From assembly GCA_945903465.1 (NCBI GenBank), contig CAMDOF010000080.1, positions 1 through 32,320 of the forward strand: 32,320 bases of DNA, read 5' to 3'. Source of the stretch: Opitutus sp. GAS368 (lineage in GTDB: Bacteria > Verrucomicrobiota > Verrucomicrobiia > Opitutales > Opitutaceae). A program made the position numbers and the translations under genes. The notes below the pieces were generated by a model. It was not told where the DNA came from. It saw only the letters and a program-made list of their open reading frames with translations, and did no database searches. How positions within the stretch are numbered: position 1 is the stretch's first letter; each line of letters starts with the position of its first letter. Below, piece after piece: positions 16,846-24,453 of the stretch.

Positions 16846-16898
16846 AAAATCTATCGCAACGGAACTTGCAATCAGCGGACTGACCCCGTCTGCCCGCC
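16846..16898 (+). repeat. 53-bp dispersed repeat, copy 1
   Basis: This copy differs from 26495-26547 at a single base (52 of 53 identical). It starts AAAATCTATCGCAACGGA and ends CGTCTGCCCGCC. Here it abuts the truncated IS481 transposase at its right side; the other copy interrupts a decayed cytochrome/DUF1549 gene. The sharp loss of similarity on both flanks suggests it is the end of a mobile element. Confidence 0.85.
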
Positions 16899-17632
16899 AA
16901 CCTGCTCGGCCGCACGGCGCGGCCCAACCAGCAATTCAAGGGCACGCTGCACGCCTTTCGCGCGTTGATGCGCTACCGCGGCCTGCCCGAAATCATTCGC
17001 TGCGATTTGGGTTTGCCGTTCGCCTCCAGCGGGCTGGGCCGCCTCTCGAGTATGAGTTTGCGGTGGATCGAACAGGGCATCGCAGTGGAGTTCATGCGAC
17101 CGGCCTCGCCGCAGGAAAACGGCTCGCACGAGCGCATGCACCGCGACCTGAAAGCGGAGGCGAGCCACCCCCCCCCTCGGCCAATCTCGCCGCGCAACAG
17201 CGCCGCTTCGAGCGCTGGCGTCACACCTATAATCACGACCGGCCGCACGAGGCGCTCGACCAGCAAACGCCGGCGGATTTTTACCAGGCCAGCACCCGGC
17301 GCCCCGGCGAGGGCGACAAACCGCTGGTCTATCCCCGAGACCAGGAGGTCAAAGTCATCTCCAGCTCCGGCCACCTCGCGCACGAAGGCCGCAACTATCA
17401 CGTCGGCGACGCCTTCGCCGGCAAACGCGTCGGCCTGCGGCTCAACTCTGCGGGGCGCACCGAACTGCACTTTGTCAACGTGCACCTCGGTCATCTCGCC
17501 TTCAACGCCGAGGGAGGCCGATTCAAACCCACCGCCTACATCGCCCCGCTGCGCCTGCCACCAGCCGATCAAAACAGGGCGCCTGCGGCGGCGGGGAGGG
17601 AGCAAGCTCCCTCCCCCGCGCCCCTCCCTTGA
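16899..17632 (+). pseudogene. IS481-type transposase, N-terminally truncated and frameshifted
   Basis: Only the C-terminal half of a DDE integrase-type transposase remains. Recognisable blocks are 'GLPEIIRCDLGLPFASSG' (second catalytic Asp), 'WIEQGIAVEFMRPASPQENG' and 'SHERMHRDLKAE' (catalytic Glu region). After a shift of reading frame come 'AAQQRRFERWRHTYNHDRPH' and 'EALDQQTPADFYQ', then a beta-rich tail. The frameshift falls at a run of nine C (17168-17176). The part with the first catalytic Asp and the N-terminal HTH is missing; an in-frame stop (TGA 16881-16883) and the 53-bp repeat lie where it should continue. The end is at 17632. It cannot be an active transposase. Confidence 0.85.
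17593..17616. terminator. Strong 11-bp hairpin at the end of the IS481 remnant
   Basis: GGGGAGGGAGC (17593-17603) and GCTCCCTCCCC (17606-17616) are perfect complements with a 2-base centre, just inside the transposase stop. There is no T-tract, so terminator function is uncertain; it may be a structural element of the IS end. Confidence 0.4.
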
Positions 17633-17682
17633 AGTATTTTCAGCCCAAGCCTCAAACCTCTCGCTATAGCCGAGAAAAACCC

Positions 17683-17699
17683 TGTATCAAAACAACACC
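17683..17699 (+). promoter_or_regulatory. Operator-like sequence upstream of the second TonB receptor
   Basis: TGTATCAAAACAACACC resembles the reverse complement of candidate operator B (GGTATCATAAAAAACACC), with one base missing and two mismatches, and lies 45-61 bases ahead of the ATG at 17744. It may be a third site for the same regulator, but the changed spacing weakens the case. Confidence 0.3.
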
Positions 17700-17743
17700 T
17701 ATCACCCCGGACAGAGTGTCACCTATCACCGGGTCGAACCATT

Positions 17744-20700
17744 ATGGCCAACACACCCCTTGTTCCCGGCTTCGCGCGACGGCTGTTCGCGGGCGCGCTT
17801 TCGTGCTTCTGTCTGCTGGCGGCCGCACTGGCGGCGACGCCGGAAGCGAAACGCGTGCCATTCGATATTCCCGCGGCGTCGGCGCTCGAGACGTTGAAGC
17901 GCTTTGCGGCGCAGGCCGGCATCCAGGTGCTGTATGCGGTGGAAACCGTGGACGGCGTGAAGACCAACCCGGTCAAAGGCGAACTCACGCCGCGCGAGGC
18001 CATCGACCGCATGCTCGCCGGCACCGCGCTCGCCGCGCAGCAAACCGCCGGCGGCGCGATCGCGGTCCGCAAGGAGAACGCAGGCCCAAACGTCCCGGGG
18101 GCGGCGCTGGTCACACCCAGCGTCCGCCCGCCGGCAACCGAGCGCGCTAAGCGTGACGACACGCTGGTGATGTCGCCATTCGAAGTCGTGTCCGAGGCGC
18201 GCGGTTACCACGGCGCCAACACGACCTCCGGCACGCGTATCAACTCCAAGCTCGAGGACCTCGCTTCGTCGATCAGCATCGTGACGAAGGAGCAGATGAG
18301 CGATTTCGCGCTCCTGGATATCAACGATATTTTCAACTACGAGGCGAGCACCGAGGGCACGGGCAACTTCACCGACTCGTCGTTCGACCGGAACGGCATG
18401 GAACTGGACAACGTGCAGCTAAATCCCGCGGGGGCGAATCGTATCCGCGGGCTGAATGCCGCGAACATCACGTTCGGCAATTTCGAAACCAGTGGGCGCG
18501 TGCCGCTCGATCCGCTCAACATCGACGCGGTCGAAATAAGCCGCGGGCCGAACTCCAGCATTTTCGGCATTGGCAATAGCTCGGGCACGGTGAATTCGGT
18601 GCCGGCGTCGGCGCTCCTCAATCGCGACAAGTCGCAGTTGGGCACGCGGGTCGACAGCTACGGCGGCTATCGCGCCACGATCGATCTGAACCGCGTGCTC
18701 AAGCCCGGCGTGCTCGCCGTGCGCGGGAGCGCAGCCTATCAGCACGACGCTTTCCAGCGAAAGCCCTCGGGCATCGATTCGGTGCGCTTGAACGGCATGG
18801 TCAAGGTGCAGCCGTTCCGGCGCACGACGATCACGGCGTCGTATTCCAGTTACAAGATGCACGGCACCCGGCCGAACTCCTCCCCGCCGCGCGACGCCAT
18901 CTCCGGCTGGCTTCGCTCGGGATCGCCGACCTGGAATCCGGTGGCGCGGACGGTGAAGATCAAGGGCGCGGTGGTCGGCACGTTCACCGGCACGCCGACC
19001 GCCTATTTTGCGCCGAGCCCGGGCAACGCCAACTCGCTGGTGTATGTCGATCGCAGTGGCATCGGTTTTTGGGGAACCTCCCGCCCCACCATGACCACGA
19101 ATCCCACCGCGGTGGCGAGTGGCACGGGCGTCATCATGATCGGCCTCGCGGACCCCGACGGGTTTCTCGCGCGGCAGCCGATGTTCGTTTCCAAACCGGT
19201 GATTGGCGACAAGTCGTATTACGACTGGTCGAAGATCAACCTGGCCTCCGCCAATCGCGTCGAGGAGAACTCGGGGATCGGCTCGCTGTCGGTGGATCAG
19301 ACGATTTTCGAAACGCCACGGCAAATGCTGGCCGTCCAGGCCGCGTGGTTCCGGGAAACCAACCAGAAAACCTCGCGGCTGCCGATGAGCGACTCGAGCG
19401 CGAGCGGCGCCCTGGCCAGCGCCCAGCCGCTGCAAGTGGACGTCAACGAGCGTCTCCTCGACGGCAGCCTCAATCCCTATTTTCTCCGGCCGTTCATCTC
19501 GTCCGCGCTGCCGCGTTCCGCGGTGGGCGGCATAGACCGAAACATCTACCGCACCCAGCTCGCGTATCGCCTCGACCTCCGGCAGGAGAAAAACCACCTC
19601 CACTGGCTGGGCATGCACCAGTTGTCGGGCTATTATGAATACAAACGCTTCGAGGATTGGAACCGCGTCTATCGCGAATCGATCCTCGACGATCACACAT
19701 GGATGCCGGCGGGCTCGCAGCGCGGCGTGAACGCCAACGTGCTGGCGATCGGGGTGGGCTACTACAATTTCTATCTGGGCGACAATCAGGGCTATGATGT
19801 CGATTACGGTTCCTCCGCGTTCCGGCAGGGGACCTACACGATGACCTATGGCAACCCGGTCACCGGCGCGACCCGCGAGCCGGTGCTGCTCGGGTCCGCG
19901 ATCAACCAGAACTCGGGCACTCTCTCGCTCCTGAAAGCTCGCGGCGCCGTGCTCCAGAGTTATTTTCTGAAGGAACGCGTCGTGACCACCTTCGGGTGGC
20001 GGCACGATGCCCGGTATAGCCGTAGCAAGATGCCGTTCCGGCTGGCGAGCGACGGCATCCATGTCGACCCGCAGGTCGACCGCTGGGTCGAAGGCGACTG
20101 GGGCGTGGGCCAGGGCTTCACCTCGACGGCGGGTGTGGTGGTCAAGCCGCTCAATTGGCTGCACCTGTATGCGAACAAATCGAACGCCTTCCAGCCCGCC
20201 TCGCCCGCACTCGATATGTATCTGCGGCGGCTGCCCGATCCCCGCGGCGAAGGCGAAGATTACGGCGTCGTGTTCAATCTCTTCGGCGGGAAACTCTCCA
20301 TCCGCGCGAACCAGTATACGACCACGCAGAAGAACAGCCGCAACGGCGAGAGCGCCACGCTCGCGACGCGGGTGCAGGGCGTAGATTTTGAGTGGCGGGG
20401 CGCGGGCGCTTGGAAGCTGCAGACTAATGCCGAGCTGTGGACCCAAGCGGAAGCGGCGGCGCGGGGCCAGGTGCTCTCGCAAACCCAGCTCGATACGCGG
20501 GTGGCCGAGATCATGAAGGTGCCGGTGGCACTGCTTTACCCGATGCCGGTGCCGCTTTCCGCCGCGGATCTCATCGTCGCCAAAGGCAAAGAAATCGAAA
20601 TCCATTTCAACCCGACTTCCTACTGGACGACGAAGCTCAACCTCGTGGAGCAGAAATCCATGAACGCCAAATTGGCGGCGGAAGTGGGGCAGTGGCTGGA

Positions 20701-21259
20701 GGAGCGCCTGGCCGTCTGGACGAAGATTATCGATCCGACCATCAACCGGCCGTGGTATACGGAGCGCTACAATAATAGCACTTCGGCCGCGCAATACGTG
20801 GCGAGTGACGTGACGACGCAACTCACCGTGGCGCGCGCGCTGGAGGGCAAGAGCCGTCCCCAGGTGCGCCGGTATCGGATCAACGCGAGCACCAACTTCA
20901 AACTCGCCGGCATTACCGACCACCAGGTGCTGAAGCGGTTCAGCGTCGGCGGCGCGTTGCGCTGGGAAGACAAGGGTGGCATCGGCTACTCGGGCAAGGA
21001 GCAGTTGCCGGCGGTGATCACCGTGCTCGATCCCAGCCGTCCCATTTACGACAAGGCGCATCTCTATGTGGATGCGCTGGCGAGCTACCGGATGCGGTTG
21101 TTCAAGGAAAAGATCGCGTCCGCCATCCAGATGAATGTCCGCAACGTGACCGAGGGCGGCCGCCTGCAGCCGATCGCGGCCAACCCCGACGGAACGCCGA
21201 GCGCGTTTCGCATCATCGATCCACGGCAATTTATTCTCAGCCTCACGTTCGATCTCTGA
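17744..21259 (+). CDS. TonB-dependent receptor with N-terminal STN domain (module 2)
   Basis: This 1171-residue protein has a signal peptide (about 1-32). An STN (secretin/TonB N-terminus) domain follows at about 36-108 ('VPFDIPAASALETLKRFAAQ', 'AGIQVLYAVETVDGV', 'LTPREAIDRMLAGT'), then the 'LVMSPFEVVSEARGYHG' TonB-interaction segment. Next come a plug (about 150-290; 'SSISIVTKEQMSDFALLDIN', 'RIRGLNAANITFGNF', 'VEISRGPNSSIFGIGNSSGT') and a long barrel ending 'QFILSLTFDL'. STN domains normally signal to an anti-sigma factor (FecA/FecR type), yet no sigma/anti-sigma pair is in this window. The length is at the upper end for the family and typical of oligosaccharide receptors. It is separated from the first locus by the IS remnant, so it may be an independent unit with the secreted protein at 21394. 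Confidence 0.92.
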   Translation: MANTPLVPGFARRLFAGALSCFCLLAAALAATPEAKRVPFDIPAASALETLKRFAAQAGIQVLYAVETVDGVKTNPVKGELTPREAIDRMLAGTALAAQQTAGGAIAVRKENAGPNVPGAALVTPSVRPPATERAKRDDTLVMSPFEVVSEARGYHGANTTSGTRINSKLEDLASSISIVTKEQMSDFALLDINDIFNYEASTEGTGNFTDSSFDRNGMELDNVQLNPAGANRIRGLNAANITFGNFETSGRVPLDPLNIDAVEISRGPNSSIFGIGNSSGTVNSVPASALLNRDKSQLGTRVDSYGGYRATIDLNRVLKPGVLAVRGSAAYQHDAFQRKPSGIDSVRLNGMVKVQPFRRTTITASYSSYKMHGTRPNSSPPRDAISGWLRSGSPTWNPVARTVKIKGAVVGTFTGTPTAYFAPSPGNANSLVYVDRSGIGFWGTSRPTMTTNPTAVASGTGVIMIGLADPDGFLARQPMFVSKPVIGDKSYYDWSKINLASANRVEENSGIGSLSVDQTIFETPRQMLAVQAAWFRETNQKTSRLPMSDSSASGALASAQPLQVDVNERLLDGSLNPYFLRPFISSALPRSAVGGIDRNIYRTQLAYRLDLRQEKNHLHWLGMHQLSGYYEYKRFEDWNRVYRESILDDHTWMPAGSQRGVNANVLAIGVGYYNFYLGDNQGYDVDYGSSAFRQGTYTMTYGNPVTGATREPVLLGSAINQNSGTLSLLKARGAVLQSYFLKERVVTTFGWRHDARYSRSKMPFRLASDGIHVDPQVDRWVEGDWGVGQGFTSTAGVVVKPLNWLHLYANKSNAFQPASPALDMYLRRLPDPRGEGEDYGVVFNLFGGKLSIRANQYTTTQKNSRNGESATLATRVQGVDFEWRGAGAWKLQTNAELWTQAEAAARGQVLSQTQLDTRVAEIMKVPVALLYPMPVPLSAADLIVAKGKEIEIHFNPTSYWTTKLNLVEQKSMNAKLAAEVGQWLEERLAVWTKIIDPTINRPWYTERYNNSTSAAQYVASDVTTQLTVARALEGKSRPQVRRYRINASTNFKLAGITDHQVLKRFSVGGALRWEDKGGIGYSGKEQLPAVITVLDPSRPIYDKAHLYVDALASYRMRLFKEKIASAIQMNVRNVTEGGRLQPIAANPDGTPSAFRIIDPRQFILSLTFDL

Positions 21260-21285
21260 GAGGGGGTCGAGTGCGTATTCCGGTG

Positions 21286-21342
21286 TAGCGGAAGCCGTGA
21301 GGCTTTCGTCAGCGGCCGGCGAAACGCTCAAACGTTCCGCTA
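21286..21342. repeat. Inverted repeat and hairpin between receptor and orphan secreted gene
   Basis: TAGCGGAA (21286-21293) and TTCCGCTA (21335-21342) are complementary, enclosing a small AAGCC-GTGA-GGCTT hairpin (21292-21305). It lies in the 134-base gap after the receptor stop. It could be a terminator or a REP-like remnant; no T-run is present. Confidence 0.45.
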
Positions 21343-21393
21343 AGCCAGGCGGTCCGGGCGGAATCTGCGAAGTCTGAGCCTCATTTCAATTTT

Positions 21394-23883
21394 ATGATAT
21401 CACGATTCCGCACGGCCTGCCGTGCCACGTTGTTGTTGGCCACGGTCTCTCTGGTGCCTCTGGTCAGCGCCGCCCCGGCGGCGGAGCTCACACGTCCGGT
21501 GTCGTCCTTTCCGGCGAGCTTCTTTAAGAATCAGTTTTTGGCCGGAGAGGACGCGCTGCGCTTCTGGCACGACCACTACAGCTGGCGGGCAGGTGGAAAG
21601 CTGTGGATGGTCGAGCGATTGAACCACGACGATCCGGCCGTGGTGTCGGCGGCGAATCGAGAGGTCATTGCCTCGTGCCGGGCCGCGATCCAGGACGTCG
21701 CAAAAGCCCGGAGCAAGGGACACCGGATGTTCCATCAATGGGTCGATTGGATCACGTTCGCGAGGAATCGTCTGACACCCGAGGCGCTCGCGGTGATCGA
21801 AGAGGCGTTGCGGGCGGTCGACCTCATCGACAAGGGGACGGGCTTGGTTGGCTGGCTCGATCATCCGGGAGGAAACGGGTCGAACGTGCATGGCTACCTG
21901 ACGCCACTGGCGCTCGGCGCGGAGTTCCTGCGCGACGCACGGGTGCGGGCGATCGCCTACTGGGGTTTCCGGCGTGAGCTCGACCATATGAACTCCACGG
22001 GAGACATGGCGGAGTTCAACCTGCTGGAAAGCCATTGGAATGAAGGCATTGGCTGGGAGGTGATGAAACGGCATCTGCAGGACCCGACGATGCGGCGAAT
22101 GGCGCGGATAATCGGCGAGCGGCTCTGGCTCAATCGCGCGCTGACGTGGTCGACGGCGCTCGAGCGCAACACCGGACCCGGCAGCCGCATGGCACCGAGC
22201 GAATGGCTCGGTTGCGACAACGACCGGATCTATTTCGCCACTGGCCTCAAGCGGCCCATCTGGATAAATCCGTATTTCGAGTGGGACGGCTGGGATTCGA
22301 AATCTTATCGCAATTCGCCGGCTTGGTTGCGGGCAGAGGCGATGGCGCCCGATCTGCCCGACTACTTCGAGTCGCTCGTCTGGCAAAAACAGCCGCGCAG
22401 CGAGTTGCAGTGCATGGTCGATCAGAAGCACTGGGCGCCCTATCCCAAGCTGACTACCGCCCCGGTGCCAGACCCGCAGCGGCCGGTGAAATACGTGAAC
22501 TATCAGACGGAGAGCTACGCGCTGGGCTCCAGCACCTCGTCGTGGATCGTGAATACCTGCTATGTCGGCGCCGTGGCGTGGTGGAACAACAGCCGCAACC
22601 CGTCCGCCCCGTTGGGCAGCCCGGCGCGCTACTGCGTGCTGTATCCACATTATGTATTCAACGGCATGAGCATGCTGGACCAGGGTGACATCTATTACAC
22701 CAATCAGCCGGACAAGCCGCTGGCCGACAACAAAGGCGGGCCGCGCGGGCCGTGGCTGCGCGAGTTCGTCGAGTTCGGCCGGCTCGGCACCGTGCAGCAT
22801 CGGAACACGCTCGTGGCTTCCTACACGCCGAAACCCGGTACGCATCGCACGGACTTGGTGAAGAGCAAGGTGCAGCGCGCTTCGGCCGCGATGTTTCTGA
22901 TGCGCTGGACCGACGGGCTCGACGGCCTCTACGTCAATCGCGCGCCGATCACGAAACTGCCGCTCGAACTGCAGCCGGGCGACTGGTGGTTCATCGAAGA
23001 CGGCGAGACCTATGCGGCCGTGCGACCCCTCGAAGCCACGCGGTTGCGCGGGGGCCGCACTGTGCTCGAAGCGCGGACGCGCCATATCGTGCTCTATCAG
23101 GACAACTTTGCCGGTGCTGACATCACCGGCATTTCCGATGAAGCGTGGGTGCAGGCGCGAAGTGGCTTCGTGGTTGAGATGGGCGACCGCAAGGAATACG
23201 GATCCTTCGCAAAATTCCGCGAAATCATGCTGGCGGCGAAAGTCGTGGACCGGGCAGAAGGCTTCGAACGTCATGTCGCCTACGAGCGCGCGGATCGACG
23301 GCTGGAGATGCAGTGGAACAGTTATACGGAGGCCTATACCAAGCGGCGGATCGACGGTAAGGACGACCCGTGGGTGAAGTTCGTGCGTTCGCCTGAATTT
23401 TCGACGGGCGACGAGGGTCGTCTCGAAGTCCGGGATGCGACCCTGCAAAGCCTGCCCGGAAAACCCGCCTGGCTGTTGTCGGCGCCCGGAGCGGAGACCT
23501 GGGTCGCCTACCAGCCTGAGCCGGAGCAGAACCTGCCGCTAACACTGCGTTGCCCGGCGGGCACGTTCCGTTGCGAGCGCTTCCCCTTTGGAAAAATGGT
23601 GGTTAAACGCGCCGCCGACGGGACGGTGACGATCGAGGTGGATGCGGAATACCGGCCTTCTTTTTTGCCCAGCGATCGCGCGGCCATTTTGCAGGCCAAG
23701 GGGCAATTGCCGTCGGTGATCGAAATCGAGTCGGAGGCGCGCACGATTCTGGCGTCGATCAACGGCCTGAGCATTCCAGTGACGTCGCGATCAGGGCAGG
23801 GTGGAGCCATCCGGCTCGTCAATCCGTATTCCGACCCCGCCGCGCTGCGCGCGCATACCGATGGGAAAATGAGCGGACGTTGA
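21394..23883 (+). CDS. Secreted protein of unknown function, possible (alpha/alpha) toroid polysaccharide lyase/hydrolase
   Basis: The 829-residue product has a signal peptide (MISRFRTACRATLLLATVSL, ending near 'VSAAPAAE'). The first 300 residues look alpha-helical; the remainder is rich in Trp, Tyr and beta-strand patterns. The segment 'NSTGDMAEFNLLESHWNEG' followed by 'LWLNRALTWSTALERNTG' and 'PGSRMAPSEWLG' resembles a pattern seen in uncharacterised secreted proteins with a toroid fold (an '..E[FY]NS..Y..' block followed by 'GP.SR'). A helical toroid followed by beta-sandwich domains is the architecture of heparinase II/III-like lyases. I do not recognise a named family and assign no reaction. 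Its neighbour is the STN-type receptor (134 bases upstream, same strand), consistent with degrading or binding the receptor's ligand. The ATG at 21394 is in a T/A-rich sequence (TTTTATGATATC) reminiscent of candidate operator B. Confidence 0.85.
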   Translation: MISRFRTACRATLLLATVSLVPLVSAAPAAELTRPVSSFPASFFKNQFLAGEDALRFWHDHYSWRAGGKLWMVERLNHDDPAVVSAANREVIASCRAAIQDVAKARSKGHRMFHQWVDWITFARNRLTPEALAVIEEALRAVDLIDKGTGLVGWLDHPGGNGSNVHGYLTPLALGAEFLRDARVRAIAYWGFRRELDHMNSTGDMAEFNLLESHWNEGIGWEVMKRHLQDPTMRRMARIIGERLWLNRALTWSTALERNTGPGSRMAPSEWLGCDNDRIYFATGLKRPIWINPYFEWDGWDSKSYRNSPAWLRAEAMAPDLPDYFESLVWQKQPRSELQCMVDQKHWAPYPKLTTAPVPDPQRPVKYVNYQTESYALGSSTSSWIVNTCYVGAVAWWNNSRNPSAPLGSPARYCVLYPHYVFNGMSMLDQGDIYYTNQPDKPLADNKGGPRGPWLREFVEFGRLGTVQHRNTLVASYTPKPGTHRTDLVKSKVQRASAAMFLMRWTDGLDGLYVNRAPITKLPLELQPGDWWFIEDGETYAAVRPLEATRLRGGRTVLEARTRHIVLYQDNFAGADITGISDEAWVQARSGFVVEMGDRKEYGSFAKFREIMLAAKVVDRAEGFERHVAYERADRRLEMQWNSYTEAYTKRRIDGKDDPWVKFVRSPEFSTGDEGRLEVRDATLQSLPGKPAWLLSAPGAETWVAYQPEPEQNLPLTLRCPAGTFRCERFPFGKMVVKRAADGTVTIEVDAEYRPSFLPSDRAAILQAKGQLPSVIEIESEARTILASINGLSIPVTSRSGQGGAIRLVNPYSDPAALRAHTDGKMSGR

Positions 23884-24131
23884 TCCGGGCGGGCAGCGAA
23901 GGCAACGGGCTCGCGATTCCCGAGATCGGCATCACGCAGGCGCGCCAGTGTCTCTCCCATCACAACGGCGACCCGGTGGTGCTCGAACGGCTCGCCCGCA
24001 GCGAAGTGTTCCTCATGCAGCAATTTTCCCACTCCCTCGACCACCTCCGCTCGATCGAAGACGGCGACGAACCGCTGCTGGATCGCACGATCGTTCTGTT
24101 TGGCAGCGGCACGAGCTTCAGCCACAGCCCC
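23884..24131 (+). pseudogene. DUF1552 C-terminal fragment
   Basis: The frame encodes 'GLAIPEIGITQARQCLSHHN', then 'FLMQQFSHSLDHLRSIEDG' and 'PLLDRTIVLFGSGTSFSHS'. This is the layout of the C-terminal part of DUF1552 secreted proteins of Verrucomicrobiota and Planctomycetota (H-x-LSHH..., 'LLD.T.VL.GSG...SHS'). There is no start codon of its own and no N-terminal two thirds; it begins immediately after the stop of the orphan secreted gene and loses similarity at about 24131. It is a relic. Confidence 0.7.
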
Positions 24132-24322
24132 GCCGCACGCAGCTGGCCGTCGACGGGAGCATGCGCGTCTGGAAAGGTGGCCGGCAAATCGCGCTTACCG
24201 AACTCGCCGTCGGCGATCTCCTGCTCGTCAAGCGCACCGGCCGCACGCCCACGAGCGACAGCGTCTGCACGGATATCTGCGTCGGCCCCATCGCCTCGCC
24301 GGCGGCCGGCAAGAAATCGTAG
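24132..24322 (+). pseudogene. Fragment of a small secreted/OB-like protein fused to the DUF1552 relic
   Basis: In another frame than the DUF1552 relic, 'QLAVDGSMRVWKGGRQIALT', 'ELAVGDLLLVKRTGR' and 'SVCTDICVG' form a short beta-rich segment with a 'L..GD.LLV..TG' motif, ending at a stop at 24320-24322. It has no start of its own and lies directly against the previous fragment, as if two genes were joined by a deletion. I do not know the family with certainty. A 7-bp inverted repeat AGCCCGC/GCGGGCT (24321-24327, 24348-24354) follows. Confidence 0.4.
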
Positions 24323-24453
24323 CCCGCATCCGGATTCGGGAGTGCAAGCGGGCTCGGCGGGCATTTGCCTGTTCGCCCATTTTCCCTTCGGAAGATTCCC
24401 CGCCTGAATCGCCCACTCCCTGCCGCCCGGTCCGCGATCAAAGCGCCCCGCCG

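Noticed and set aside
17168..17176. Programmed frameshifting at the C9 run of the IS481 transposase
   Set aside because: The gene lacks its N-terminal half and a first catalytic Asp, so there is no functional product to be regulated.
18419..21331. 970-codon open frame on the minus strand
   Set aside because: It lies antisense to the complete STN-type TonB receptor; Arg/His-rich, no domains. A shadow of high-GC codon use.
21400..23448. 682-codon open frame on the minus strand
   Set aside because: Antisense to the secreted 829-residue protein, which has a signal peptide and sensible composition; the antisense frame does not.
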